Positions 1 through 6,645 of a DNA stretch of 8,115 nt are shown here, piece by piece (position 1 is the first letter of the stretch; each line of letters begins with the position of its first letter). A model generated the notes under the pieces. That model did no database searches. It saw nothing but the letters and a program-made list of their open reading frames with translations, and was not told where the DNA came from. Made by a program: the position numbers and the translations under genes. Location: positions 39,546-47,660 of the forward strand of contig NZ_KV822203.1 of NCBI RefSeq assembly GCF_001815865.1, given 5' to 3'. The DNA is from Abiotrophia sp. HMSC24B09. Lineage in GTDB: Bacteria; Bacillota; Bacilli; Lactobacillales; Aerococcaceae.

Positions 1-2370
1 GCCAAAGAGGTGCAAGACCCCCATGGCTACCGGGATACCTAGTACATTGTAGGCAAAGGCCCAGAATAGGTTCTCTTTAATATTGCGGATGGTGGCCTGA
101 CTAAGCTTGATGGCGGTCGCCACGCTGGTCAGGTCAGAGCCCATGAGGACCATGTCGGCCGACTCGATGGCTACGTCCGTTCCCCGGCCAATGGCCAAGC
201 CCACATCTGCCTGAGCCAGGGCAGGCGCATCATTGATGCCGTCCCCTACCATGGCTATCTTGAGTCCCTTAGCCTGCAAATCAGCCACTACCTGGGCCTT
301 GTCAGCAGGCAGAACGTCGCTAATGACCTGGTCAATGCCAGCTTCTGTAGCCAAAGCCTGCGCCGTCTTGGCATTGTCGCCCGTCAACATAATGACCTGC
401 AAGCCCATGGCCTTGAGGCGGCGGACAGCCTCCGGACTGGTCGCCTTGAGCGGATCGGCTACCGCAATCAGGCCTATAATTTCTTCTCTATTACCTACAT
501 AAATTGGCGTCTTTCCCCCAGCCGCCAAAGTCATGGCTAGCTCTTCTGCCCGGCTCAAGTCCAGGCCAATTTCTTGCATCATGCGTCGATTGCCTAAGAA
601 ATAGAAGTTCTTGCCATTTAGGACCCGAATTCCATATCCAGTTAAGGACTGGAAGTTGGTCACTTCAGGCAAAGCCAGCTCCCGCTCACGGGCACCGGCC
701 ACAATGGCCTGGCCTAGTGGGTGCTCAGAGTTAACTTCAGCTGCAGCTGCCAAGGCCAGTAACTGCTCTGGCGTCCAGCCTGTCAGGGGCAAGACATCGG
801 TCACTTGGGGTTGGCCCTGGGTCAGGGTCCCCGTCTTATCCAAGACTACCGCGTCCACTTGGTGGGCCATTTCCAGGGCGGTCCCGGACTTAATCAGAAT
901 GCCCTGCTCGGCCCCTTTACCGGTCCCCACCATAATAGCGGTTGGCGTGGCCAGACCCAGCGCACATGGGCAGGCAATGACCAGGACTGCAATGCTAATG
1001 GTCAAGGCAAAGGCCCAGGACTGGCCGCCAATCAGGTACCAGGCCAGACCAGCCACTAGAGCCAAGGTCATAACGACCGGCACGAAGACAGCCGAAACCC
1101 GGTCAGCCAACTGGGCAATAGGCGCTTTAGAGCCTTGAGCTGCTTGAACTAAATGAATAATCTGCGCCAAGGTGGTGTCTTGGCCCACTTTATTGGTTTC
1201 AACAATTAAAGACCCTTGCTGGTTGAGGCTGGCGCCCACCACTTGGTCGCCTACCTTTTTAGCAACCGGCAGGCTCTCACCGGTCAACATGGACTCGTCC
1301 ACCCAGGATTGGCCTTCAACTACGCGGCCGTCGACCGGAATCTTTTGTCCAGGACGGACCCGAACTAGGTCGCCCACTTGGACTTGGTCCAGTGGCAAGG
1401 TCACTTCCTGGCCTTCTCGTAAGACCTGAGCCTCTTGAGGGGCCAGCTTAATCAGGGCCTGAATGGCAGCTGAAGTCTGGCCCTTGGACCGAGCTTCGAA
1501 ATATTTACCTAGTGTCACCAGGGTCAGGATGACGCCGGCTGACTCATAATAGAGGGACATGGCCGCATGGTGGTTGCCCAACCAGACCTGAATACTACTA
1601 TAGAGACTATAGGCTACCGCCGCGCTAGTTCCCAGGGCCACCAGAGAATCCATATTAGGATGCCCTTTGACTAAATGCTTAAAGCCATTTAGGAAGAAGG
1701 ACCGCCCCAGCCAGAGAATGGGCAGGGTCAAGGCCAGCTGCAGACCAACAAAGAGCTGACCACCTCCGCGATGGCTGAGCCAAGTTGGTAGGGTCAGGCC
1801 CACCATTTCGGCCATGGCTAGACAGAGCAGTGGCAAGGCGAAAATGGCCGACAGCCAGAAACGACGCCAGAGGGCTGCTTGGTGGCTGGCCTTGGCTTGG
1901 GCCGCTTGATCCGCCTCTTGCTGGATTTGCGCTTGGCTAGCTCCAGCTTGATCTGCTAGGACCTGGGCTTGATAGCCGGCCTCTGCCACGGTTTGGCAAA
2001 TTATTTCTTCATTAATAGCGCCTGGCTGGTAGGTCACCGACAGGACTTCAGTGGCCAGATTGACGCTAGCCGCGCTGACTTCTGGCAGGCTGCTGACTGC
2101 AGACTCAATATTGGCCGCGCAAGAGGCACAGGACATGCCTGTCAGGGCGAAGTTTTGCGTCACTTGGGGCAGGACCAATTCATAACCGGCCGCCTGGACC
2201 GCTGCCTGCAAGTCTAGGGGGCTGACACTCCCTTCTGTCTCCAGACTGACTTTTTCAGTTGCTAAATTCACTTGTGCTGACTTGACGCCTGTTACGGCCT
2301 GCAGGGCCACTTCCACTGCATGGGCACAAGAAGCGCAAGACAAGCCTTGAATCGCATATTCTTGTGACAT
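1..2370 (-). CDS. copA: Copper-exporting P1B-type ATPase CopA (partial, C-terminus beyond left edge)
   Basis: This is an ATP-driven Cu(I) exporter of the plasma membrane. I read 790 codons without a stop from the ATG at 2370 to the window edge; about 30 C-terminal residues, with the end of the last transmembrane helix, are missing. Two heavy-metal-associated domains come first, with GLSCASC (residues 9-15; the usual Met is Leu) and GMSCASC (78-84). Then follow the TGES actuator loop (363-366), the CPC metal site in helix 6 (467-469), the DKTGT phosphorylation motif (Asp511), SEHPLG (548-553), TGDN (663-666) and [10 protein letters not shown] (709-718). The YN pair in helix 7 (774-775) is typical of Cu(I) pumps. 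A ribosome binding site (AAGGAAGGTGAT) lies just upstream of the start. Expression is probably CopY-controlled, since two cop boxes surround the promoter. No copY or copZ gene is visible. Family assignment is secure; copper rather than silver preference is inferred from motifs and cop boxes. Confidence 0.97.
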   Translation of the reverse strand, partial: MSQEYAIQGLSCASCAHAVEVALQAVTGVKSAQVNLATEKVSLETEGSVSPLDLQAAVQAAGYELVLPQVTQNFALTGMSCASCAANIESAVSSLPEVSAASVNLATEVLSVTYQPGAINEEIICQTVAEAGYQAQVLADQAGASQAQIQQEADQAAQAKASHQAALWRRFWLSAIFALPLLCLAMAEMVGLTLPTWLSHRGGGQLFVGLQLALTLPILWLGRSFFLNGFKHLVKGHPNMDSLVALGTSAAVAYSLYSSIQVWLGNHHAAMSLYYESAGVILTLVTLGKYFEARSKGQTSAAIQALIKLAPQEAQVLREGQEVTLPLDQVQVGDLVRVRPGQKIPVDGRVVEGQSWVDESMLTGESLPVAKKVGDQVVGASLNQQGSLIVETNKVGQDTTLAQIIHLVQAAQGSKAPIAQLADRVSAVFVPVVMTLALVAGLAWYLIGGQSWAFALTISIAVLVIACPCALGLATPTAIMVGTGKGAEQGILIKSGTALEMAHQVDAVVLDKTGTLTQGQPQVTDVLPLTGWTPEQLLALAAAAEVNSEHPLGQAIVAGARERELALPEVTNFQSLTGYGIRVLNGKNFYFLGNRRMMQEIGLDLSRAEELAMTLAAGGKTPIYVGNREEIIGLIAVADPLKATSPEAVRRLKAMGLQVIMLTGDNAKTAQALATEAGIDQVISDVLPADKAQVVADLQAKGLKIAMVGDGINDAPALAQADVGLAIGRGTDVAIESADMVLMGSDLTSVATAIKLSQATIRNIKENLFWAFAYNVLGIPVAMGVLHLFG

Positions 2371-2404
2371 GGTCATCACCTTCCTTAATCTCAATTTTTA
2401 AGAT

Positions 2405-2414
2405 TACAAGTGTA
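2405..2414. promoter_or_regulatory. cop box 1 (CopY-type operator)
   Basis: TACAAGTGTA matches the CopY operator consensus TACANNTGTA exactly. It sits inside a perfect 16-bp palindrome, GATTACAAGTGTAATC (2402-2417), between the copA -10 and its start codon. In lactic acid bacteria, CopY binds such sites when copper is low and leaves when Cu(I) displaces its zinc. The repressor gene itself is not in the window. Confidence 0.85.
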
Positions 2415-2426
2415 ATCCTCGTTTAT

Positions 2427-2455
2427 AGTATAACACCTTAGATTACATTTGTAAA
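2427..2455 (-). promoter_or_regulatory. copA promoter
   Basis: On the minus strand, TTTACA (2455-2450) and TATACT (2432-2427) each match the sigma-A consensus in five of six bases and are exactly 17 bp apart. The -10 lies 56 bp before the copA start codon. One cop box overlaps the -35 and the other lies downstream of the -10, a good arrangement for repression. Confidence 0.8.
2444..2453. promoter_or_regulatory. cop box 2 (CopY-type operator)
   Basis: TACATTTGTA matches TACANNTGTA exactly and overlaps the copA -35 hexamer. Its centre is 39 bp from that of cop box 1. Paired boxes flanking the promoter are the usual arrangement of CopY-regulated operons. Confidence 0.85.
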
Positions 2456-2510
2456 CCCCTCTTTTTTATCAGACTTAAGACCGATTTTACTCTATATGAC
2501 AGAATATCCC

Positions 2511-2539
2511 TTGACGCATTATACTATGCATTGTATAGT
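2511..2539 (+). promoter_or_regulatory. Promoter of the padR-DUF1700-DUF4097 operon
   Basis: TTGACG (2511-2516) and TATAGT (2534-2539) are separated by 17 bp and each match consensus in five of six bases. The ribosome binding site AAGGAAG (2550-2556) and the padR ATG (2565) follow at the right distances. The -10 lies inside the palindrome described next. Confidence 0.75.
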
Positions 2540-2542
2540 ATA
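2520..2542. promoter_or_regulatory. Palindromic operator, probably for PadR
   Basis: A 23-bp inverted repeat is centred on position 2531. Its outer arms TATACTAT and ATAGTATA pair perfectly, and one mismatch (2528/2534) interrupts the inner part. It covers the spacer and the -10 of the operon promoter. PadR-family repressors commonly bind such palindromes in their own promoters, so self-repression is the simple reading. Binding is inferred. Confidence 0.6.
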
Positions 2543-2564
2543 GGTGTAGAAAGGAAGAACGCCT

Positions 2565-2882
2565 ATGGAAGCTCAACTCAAGCGTGGCCTTTTGGAAGTC
2601 TGTGTATTGGCCGCCCTGCGCCAAGAAGACTCCTACGGCTACAAAATTGTCAAAGATGTGTCGGAATACATTCCGATCTCCGAATCCACCCTCTACCCCA
2701 TCCTCAAGCGACTGGAAGCCAACCAGGCGGTGGCTGCCTACTCGATTGAGCATAAGGGACGTCTACGCAAGTACTACCGCCTGACCCATGTCGGCCACAG
2801 TCAAATCCAGAACTTTCTCCAGGACTGGGACGCCGTCATGAAAGCCTACCACTTTATCCTAGGAGATGATCGACATGAATAG
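2565..2882 (+). CDS. PadR family transcriptional regulator
   Basis: This is a 105-residue DNA-binding regulator of the PadR family (short, PadR-s2-like class). A winged helix occupies about residues 5-75. The family hallmark is clear: a helix beginning LKRGLLEVCVLAAL, then EDSYGYKIVKDV, then the recognition-helix segment SESTLYPILKRLE (about 44-56), followed by a wing with GRLRKYYRLT (about 65-74). The C-terminal helix would form the dimer interface. The start is supported by AAGGAAG eight bases upstream. It is the first gene of an operon with DUF1700 and DUF4097 genes, a combination found widely in Firmicutes in which PadR represses the operon. A palindrome over the operon's -10 is the likely site. 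The inducing signal cannot be read from the sequence. Confidence 0.93.
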   Translation: MEAQLKRGLLEVCVLAALRQEDSYGYKIVKDVSEYIPISESTLYPILKRLEANQAVAAYSIEHKGRLRKYYRLTHVGHSQIQNFLQDWDAVMKAYHFILGDDRHE

Positions 2883-3444
2883 ATACGACTTCAAACACCA
2901 ACTAGCCCGGCGCTTGGCTGACCTGCCCGAGGAAGAACTGGCCACCACCCTGTCCTTCTTCGATGAGATGATTGATGACCGCCTAGACGAGGGCATGACT
3001 GAGGAGCAAGCCGTAGCTGACTTGGGTGACTTAGATGAAATTGCCAACCGGATTCTAGCGGAAATGTCACCCTTTGAGCGGGTCAAACAAAAACTCAAAC
3101 CCAAACGCCCTATTTCGGGTGGCCAATGGGTCTTGATTGCCCTGACCTTCCCCATCTGGTTGCCACTTATTATAACGGTCGGCGCTCTAGGCTTTGCCTT
3201 GGTATTGGTGATGGCATCCCTACTTTTCGCCTTCTATGTCACGGTCTTTGCCTTTATTTTTGGCGGTGCATTCATAGCGGTGACCAGCCCCTTCACCTCC
3301 GGTTTCAACCTGATGAATGCCCTCTTCAACTTCGGGGCAGGTCTTTCCCTAGTCGGTCTAGGCCTCCTATTCTTGCCATGGGCCCAACGCGGCTTCCGCA
3401 ATCTCAACCATCGACTGCGCTGGATTCACTCTCGTCGCGACTAG
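2875..3444 (+). CDS. DUF1700 family membrane protein
   Basis: The product is a 189-residue membrane protein. Residues 1-65 form a charged helical cytoplasmic domain with the DUF1700 pattern (LADLPEEELATTLSFFDEMI, then AVADLGDLDEIANRIL). Three or four hydrophobic segments follow, and the tail is rich in Arg and Trp (RGFRNLNHRLRWIHSRRD). I chose the ATG at 2875 over that at 2866: the AGGAG at 2861-2865 is nine bases before 2875 but directly abuts 2866. The start overlaps the padR stop by eight bases, so the two are probably translationally coupled. In this family the protein accompanies PadR and DUF4097 and is thought to act at the cell envelope; its biochemical role is unknown. A start at 2866 would add only three residues. 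Confidence 0.88.
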   Translation: MNRYDFKHQLARRLADLPEEELATTLSFFDEMIDDRLDEGMTEEQAVADLGDLDEIANRILAEMSPFERVKQKLKPKRPISGGQWVLIALTFPIWLPLIITVGALGFALVLVMASLLFAFYVTVFAFIFGGAFIAVTSPFTSGFNLMNALFNFGAGLSLVGLGLLFLPWAQRGFRNLNHRLRWIHSRRD

Positions 3445-3468
3445 ACTCACCTAGAAAGGAGCTTATTT

Positions 3469-4338
3469 ATGAAAAACCTGACTAAAATCGCCATTGTTCT
3501 CATTATATTAGGCATGATGTCCATTGGGACTGCCTTCGCCCTATCAGGTGGCGACCTAACCCGCTTTAGTATGGCCGGAACGCCAGAGAACAAGCAATAC
3601 CAAGCCTCAGCTAGCGATGTGACCGAGTTGGTTGTCAATGCTTCGATTGCTGATGTGACCGTCACAGGCGCTGACCAATCCGACATCAAGATTGACTATA
3701 CCGAAGATCGCAGCATCAACTATAACATCAAGCAAGAAGGCTCCCGCCTGATTATGCAATCCAAGGGTCAGTTCTTCTTCTTCAATTTCTGGGTCTTCAA
3801 TCCCTTTGGCATTTTCAACTCCCACAAGATTAACATTACGGTGCCTAAGGAGCTAGCCGCCAAAGTGGACGTCAAGTCTTCGACTGGGGCCATCACCGTC
3901 CGCGACCTTAACCTCAAGGACAACCTCAAACTCGACGACTCGACTGGCGACATCCAGCTAGAAAAGGTTAAGGCTAGCAAGGATATTAACGTCTCTGCCT
4001 CGACGGGTAAGATTAGCCTTGACCAGGTTTCCGGCCAAAACTTTGACCTATCTGCTTCAACGGGTGATATCCGCACCAAGCAAACCCAAGTCAGTGGCAC
4101 GACCTTCAAGGCCAATAGTTCAACTGGGAGCCTGGACATTCAGGATTTGAATGATGTCCCAGACATTGAACTCTCCTCTTCAACGGGTGATATTAAGGCC
4201 ACGATTCAAGGCAAACGCAAGGACTATCAAATCGACACCAAGACCATGGGCAACAAAACCCAAGAAAACGAAGGCGCCAGCAAGAAAGTCAAGGCCCACT
4301 CGTCAACTGGCAATGTTATCGTCCAATTCTCAGAATAA
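3469..4338 (+). CDS. DUF4097 family beta-repeat envelope protein with seven STG repeats
   Basis: The product is a 289-residue protein. An N-terminal hydrophobic segment (residues about 5-25, no lipobox Cys) acts as signal peptide or membrane anchor. The rest is a DUF4097 domain, predicted as stacked beta strands. Seven STG motifs end at residues 140, 160, 180, 199, 220, 240 and 281, with a period near 20; the doubled spacing before the last suggests a degenerate eighth unit at DTKTMG (about 256-261). An aromatic stretch, QFFFFNFWVFNPFGIF (101-116), interrupts the fold before the repeats and could contact membrane. AAAGGAG lies seven bases before the ATG. It is the last gene of the PadR operon, followed by a terminator. 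DUF4097 domains also occur in envelope-stress proteins such as enterococcal LiaX, so an envelope role is plausible; no enzymatic residues are evident. Confidence 0.88.
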   Translation: MKNLTKIAIVLIILGMMSIGTAFALSGGDLTRFSMAGTPENKQYQASASDVTELVVNASIADVTVTGADQSDIKIDYTEDRSINYNIKQEGSRLIMQSKGQFFFFNFWVFNPFGIFNSHKINITVPKELAAKVDVKSSTGAITVRDLNLKDNLKLDDSTGDIQLEKVKASKDINVSASTGKISLDQVSGQNFDLSASTGDIRTKQTQVSGTTFKANSSTGSLDIQDLNDVPDIELSSSTGDIKATIQGKRKDYQIDTKTMGNKTQENEGASKKVKAHSSTGNVIVQFSE

Positions 4339-4347
4339 TAGAGATAG

Positions 4348-4373
4348 AAAAAGAGGCCCTCGGGCCTCTTTTT
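4348..4373 (+). terminator. Intrinsic terminator of the PadR/DUF1700/DUF4097 operon
   Basis: AAAAAGAGGCCC (4348-4359) pairs with GGGCCTCTTTTT (4362-4373). This gives a GC-rich stem with a CTCG-type tight loop and a T5 tract, nine bases after the DUF4097 stop. The A-run on the 5' side means it can also work in the opposite direction. Confidence 0.92.
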
Positions 4374-4397
4374 GTCTACCTGCTTCTGCCTTGTTCT

Positions 4398-4584
4398 GGC
4401 TTGGCCGCGGTGGCTGCTCTAGGCAAAGCAAGGCCCTTGTCGCGGACCGGCTCCAGCCAGCCTGCGGCTGTCTTCCGCCTTGGTGGGCTATGGTGGCCTA
4501 AGTCGCTCCGCTCCAAGGCCACTCATACGCTCGCCATCCTAATGCCACAAGGGCTACTTTGCCCCGCAGCCGCCTTGCCAAGCC
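4398..4584 (+). repeat. Structured dispersed repeat, copy A
   Basis: This GC-rich non-coding element begins 25 bp past the operon terminator. Its ends pair through GGCTTGGC (4398-4405) with GCCAAGCC (4577-4584). Further pairing follows: GGTGGCTGC (4409-4417) with GCAGCCGCC (4566-4574, one G-T wobble), GGCAAAG (4422-4428) with CTTTGCC (4557-4563), and GCCCTTGT (4433-4440) with ACAAGGGC (4547-4554). An inner hairpin GTGGCCT/AGGCCAC lies at 4493-4499/4516-4522. The middle part is closely similar, by eye roughly 75-80 percent, to the reverse complement of copy B at 6408-6594. It is not an insertion sequence I recognise, has no transposase, and I see no target-site duplication. Whether it acts as RNA or as DNA is unknown. 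Confidence 0.85.
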
Positions 4585-4709
4585 TATTAATTATTGTATC
4601 CAACCTCACCACTTATTTCTAAAAAAATGTTTAAACGATAAATGAACTACTTCTTTATACTGTTTCTGTAGTATAGCAATAAGTATTTAAAAGATAGGAA
4701 AATCTTACA
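4585..4709. other. AT-rich spacer downstream of the FRG gene
   Basis: This 125-bp stretch separates repeat copy A from the FRG-domain stop codon. I see no gene and no convincing terminator. A weak hairpin, TATACT/AGTATA (in the region about 4656-4676), lacks a T tract on the minus strand. Base composition changes abruptly from GC-rich to AT-rich just after 4584, marking the left edge of the island. Confidence 0.5.
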
Positions 4710-5954
4710 CTAACTATATCTCTCTGACACTGTTTTCGCGATATTTGCAATCTCTGGATATATGAATCCTTCATCTATTCCAATAAATTTCAGCTGCTTA
4801 AGGATCTCCTCTTTTTTGTCCGAAGGAATTTCAATTTCACATAGGGTAGTGACTGAGGACTTGATTGAATTGTCTACCTCTTTTTTGATTTCGTCTGAGC
4901 CTTTTTCCTTAACAGTAATATATCCTGGAACAATAAATGCCCCTCTTTGATTTTTGATTCTTTCATTAATTTTGGATGACTTAACTACGTAACTCTTTAG
5001 TATGTCTTCATAAATTGCGTATGGAAAATTCAGGGGTTCAATAACGCCTGAGTATAATCTTAATTTATCAAGGAAATCGACTATAATATCTAGTATGAAT
5101 CGTAAGATAATTTTTTGATACCCTCTTAATTGTATCCTATTTAAACCAATCTTTTTGAAATTAACAGCCGATTTATAAGATATATCTACTCTTTCTATAT
5201 ATTCTGCTATTTTATTCTTAGCTTTAATGTCCTCCGAAATTTTTGAAACGCTATTATTCCCTTCTTTAACGCTTAACTTAACAACAAAAGGTATATTAGG
5301 TTCTTCTAATCCAAAAATTCTTTTATTTCTTTGAGACCTGTTATTTTTGAATTCATCATCGAATATATCCTTTATGCCATCAACTGTAATTTCTCTACTA
5401 CATACCCTTTTATATAATGTTGAATTATTTGGAACCATCTCTCTAAAAACAGAAAAGACCTTAATAAAACGGTCAATATCTGCCTTATCCATAAAACTCA
5501 AGGCTGTTTGCAAAGCAATTTCTTTCTCAAAATAGTGTTTCTCCCTTGATATATCTGACCCATAAATATATACCATTCCATTTTCTTGACTGTCACCGTA
5601 ACACGCAAAAAATAATCCCACTAAAGGATTCGAACTAAGATCTAAGATGTTCGTCACCGCTCCATAATGCTGAACTTCAACAATTTGTTCAAATACTTTA
5701 CTACCGAATGTTTGAATGGGCCATCCTAATTCTTCAAACAACTCAAGATAATAGTTTTTTGATCCAACTTCTAGCAGTTTTTTATGTTGACCTCGATAAA
5801 TACCCGGGACTCTATTCTCAAATTTCCCATTTTCCCCTCTATAGTATATATTGTAATCACTCCCTTTTTCGTCCCTTTCTCGCATTAATTCTTCTATATT
5901 CTCTATATATTGAACAAGCGATGTAATAACAAGCGATTTAATTTTGTAGTTCAT
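4710..5954 (-). CDS. FRG domain-containing protein
   Basis: The product is 414 residues, predicted soluble, with no signal peptide. Family features appear in order: YYRGE (37-41) and PGIYRG (50-55); QHYG (95-98) followed by TNILDLSSNPLVGLFFA (101-117); a long middle segment rich in Lys and Ile; RGAFIVPG (337-344); and a C-terminal block ending GIDEGFIYPEIANIAK (392-407). This matches FRG-domain proteins, whose core usually reads QHYGxPTRLLDWTxNP. Here Asn102 replaces the conserved Arg and Val100 the Pro. The biochemical activity of the family is not settled to my knowledge; members often lie in mobile or defence-rich regions. AGGAGG (5967-5972) lies 12 bases before the ATG. Codon use is strongly AT-rich, unlike all neighbours, and the gene stands alone between inverted repeat copies, so acquisition by transfer is likely. 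A defence or toxin role is only an inference. Confidence 0.85.
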   Translation of the reverse strand: MNYKIKSLVITSLVQYIENIEELMRERDEKGSDYNIYYRGENGKFENRVPGIYRGQHKKLLEVGSKNYYLELFEELGWPIQTFGSKVFEQIVEVQHYGAVTNILDLSSNPLVGLFFACYGDSQENGMVYIYGSDISREKHYFEKEIALQTALSFMDKADIDRFIKVFSVFREMVPNNSTLYKRVCSREITVDGIKDIFDDEFKNNRSQRNKRIFGLEEPNIPFVVKLSVKEGNNSVSKISEDIKAKNKIAEYIERVDISYKSAVNFKKIGLNRIQLRGYQKIILRFILDIIVDFLDKLRLYSGVIEPLNFPYAIYEDILKSYVVKSSKINERIKNQRGAFIVPGYITVKEKGSDEIKKEVDNSIKSSVTTLCEIEIPSDKKEEILKQLKFIGIDEGFIYPEIANIAKTVSERYS

Positions 5955-5999
5955 TATAATTCTTATCCTCCTAAAAATTGAATGCTATTTATCGATATA

Positions 6000-6028
6000 G
6001 ATACACATTATCATATAATCTAGGTCAA
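6000..6028 (-). promoter_or_regulatory. Possible weak promoter of the FRG gene
   Basis: TTGACC (6028-6023) is a good -35, but the hexamer 17 bp downstream, TGTATC (6005-6000), matches only half of the -10 consensus. The region is AT-rich, so chance similarity is easy. The duplicated promoter at 6249-6254 is an alternative source of transcription. Confidence 0.25.
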
Positions 6029-6217
6029 CTCAGAAATATAAGTATGGTACTCCAAAAATAAGATTTCATTCATTTTAAATTTTTTGCTTATGTATTTTGA
6101 ATTATAGATTTCCAAACTTATGTTAGTTTCCCAACTCGTTGTAGGTACAGTTAAAGAGCTTTTTGTACCCTCAAAAAAACAGGATATCATAATTATCAAC
6201 AACTCATACGTATTCAC
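6020..6217 (-). CDS. Doubtful small ORF or gene remnant, 65 codons
   Basis: A GTG-started frame of 65 codons lies upstream of the FRG gene in the same AT-rich composition. No recognisable ribosome binding site precedes it, and I recognise no domain. It begins about ten bases from the junction between the island and the duplicated promoter segment, and its frame stays open across that junction to about 6241. It could therefore be the 3' end of a gene cut when the island formed, or simply an open stretch in AT-rich DNA. The first half is hydrophobic; the second half is Lys-rich and ends EYHTYISELT. Confidence 0.2.
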   Translation of the reverse strand: MNTYELLIIMISCFFEGTKSSLTVPTTSWETNISLEIYNSKYISKKFKMNEILFLEYHTYISELT

Positions 6218-6228
6218 CCGTGGACTTA

Positions 6229-6415
6229 TGACTTTTACTTACAGTCTTATTATAGTCCTCACAAAGAGAAAAACAAGGGCTTACATGGCTTAAATATAGA
6301 CGATTTGTGTCTCATTCTAGACTATCCCCCCTAACTTTGCCACTAACTTAAGGAAATTGGGGGGCCAAAGGCTTGCGCCAGGGGCTCTGTTTTCAACTTG
6401 CTCCCCAGCCTTGGC
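6229..6415 (-). repeat. Duplicated promoter segment, copy 1 (upstream of the FRG island)
   Basis: This segment aligns along its whole length with 7924-8115, the region upstream of the lipoprotein gene. By eye more than 80 percent of bases match, with a few short indels. It includes the TATAAT promoter, the TAGTCTA-type repeats and the GC-rich part leading into the structured repeat. On the left, similarity stops at about 6226-6229, where the AT-rich island begins. It contains no supportable gene. Confidence 0.85.
6249..6276 (-). promoter_or_regulatory. Promoter facing the FRG island
   Basis: On the minus strand a perfect TATAAT (6254-6249) lies 16 bp downstream of a partial -35, TTGTTT. The same promoter stands in front of the lipoprotein gene. 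Transcription would start near 6242 and run through the small ORF into the FRG gene, giving a leader of almost 290 nt. Activity is inferred. Confidence 0.5.
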
Positions 6416-6594
6416 CAGGTCGGGTGCGGGCAAAGTGCCCTTGTGGCCCAAGGATGGCGGGCGTATGAGTGGCCTTGGAGCGCTAGCGACTTAGGCCACC
6501 ATAGACTGGCAAGGCGGAAGACAGCCTTAGGATGGCTGGAGCCGGTCCCGCCACAAGGGCCCACTTTGCCCTAAGCACCCGACCAGACCGAGGC
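6408..6594 (-). repeat. Structured dispersed repeat, copy B (inverted relative to copy A)
   Basis: The element folds on itself. GCCTTGG (6408-6414) pairs with CCGAGGC (6588-6594), then an internal loop, then GGTCGGGTGC (6418-6427) with GCACCCGACC (6575-6584), GGGCAAAGTG (6428-6437) with CACTTTGCCC (6562-6571), and CCCTTGTGGC (6438-6447) with GCCACAAGGG (6550-6559). Only a 3-nt (6572-6574) and a 2-nt (6560-6561) bulge interrupt the inner 30 pairs. The loop of about 100 nt contains GTGGCCT/AGGCCAC (6469-6475/6493-6499) and AAGGC/GCCTT (6511-6515/6524-6528). It ends seven bases from the lipoprotein terminator. A third copy starts at 8108 and leaves the window. Confidence 0.88.
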
Positions 6595-6600
6595 AGAAAC

Positions 6601-6641
6601 AAAAAGGACCCAGCCCCTAACAAAGAGGTTGGGTCCTTTTT
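6601..6641 (-). terminator. Intrinsic terminator of the lipoprotein gene
   Basis: AAAAAGGACCCA (6601-6612) pairs with TGGGTCCTTTTT (6630-6641), with a 17-nt loop that can pair in part. It begins five bases after the lipoprotein stop codon on the minus strand. T runs occur on both strands, so it may work in both directions. Confidence 0.9.
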
Positions 6642-6645
6642 AAAA

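Noticed and set aside
233..2217. Several plus-strand open frames across the copper ATPase region.
   Set aside because: They are antisense to an unbroken 790-codon minus-strand frame carrying every P-type ATPase motif.
2866..2868. ATG at 2866 as the start of the DUF1700 gene.
   Set aside because: The AGGAG at 2861-2865 abuts it with no spacing, whereas the ATG at 2875 has a normal nine-base spacing.
4401..4622. An open frame in repeat copy A whose middle resembles a minus-strand frame in copy B (6343-6564); both include VFRL and LWWPKSL.
   Set aside because: The similarity follows from the DNA repeat. A one-base indel after LWWPKSL shifts the frame between copies while the stem pairing survives, and neither frame has a ribosome binding site or a known domain.
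4656..4676. Small hairpin TATACT/AGTATA downstream of the FRG gene as a terminator.
   Set aside because: The stem is short and AT-rich and no T tract follows on the minus strand.
4398..6594. Copies A and B as terminal inverted repeats of a classical transposon carrying the FRG gene.
   Set aside because: There is no transposase and no visible target-site duplication, each copy is itself a complete folded unit, and a third copy occurs outside the island.
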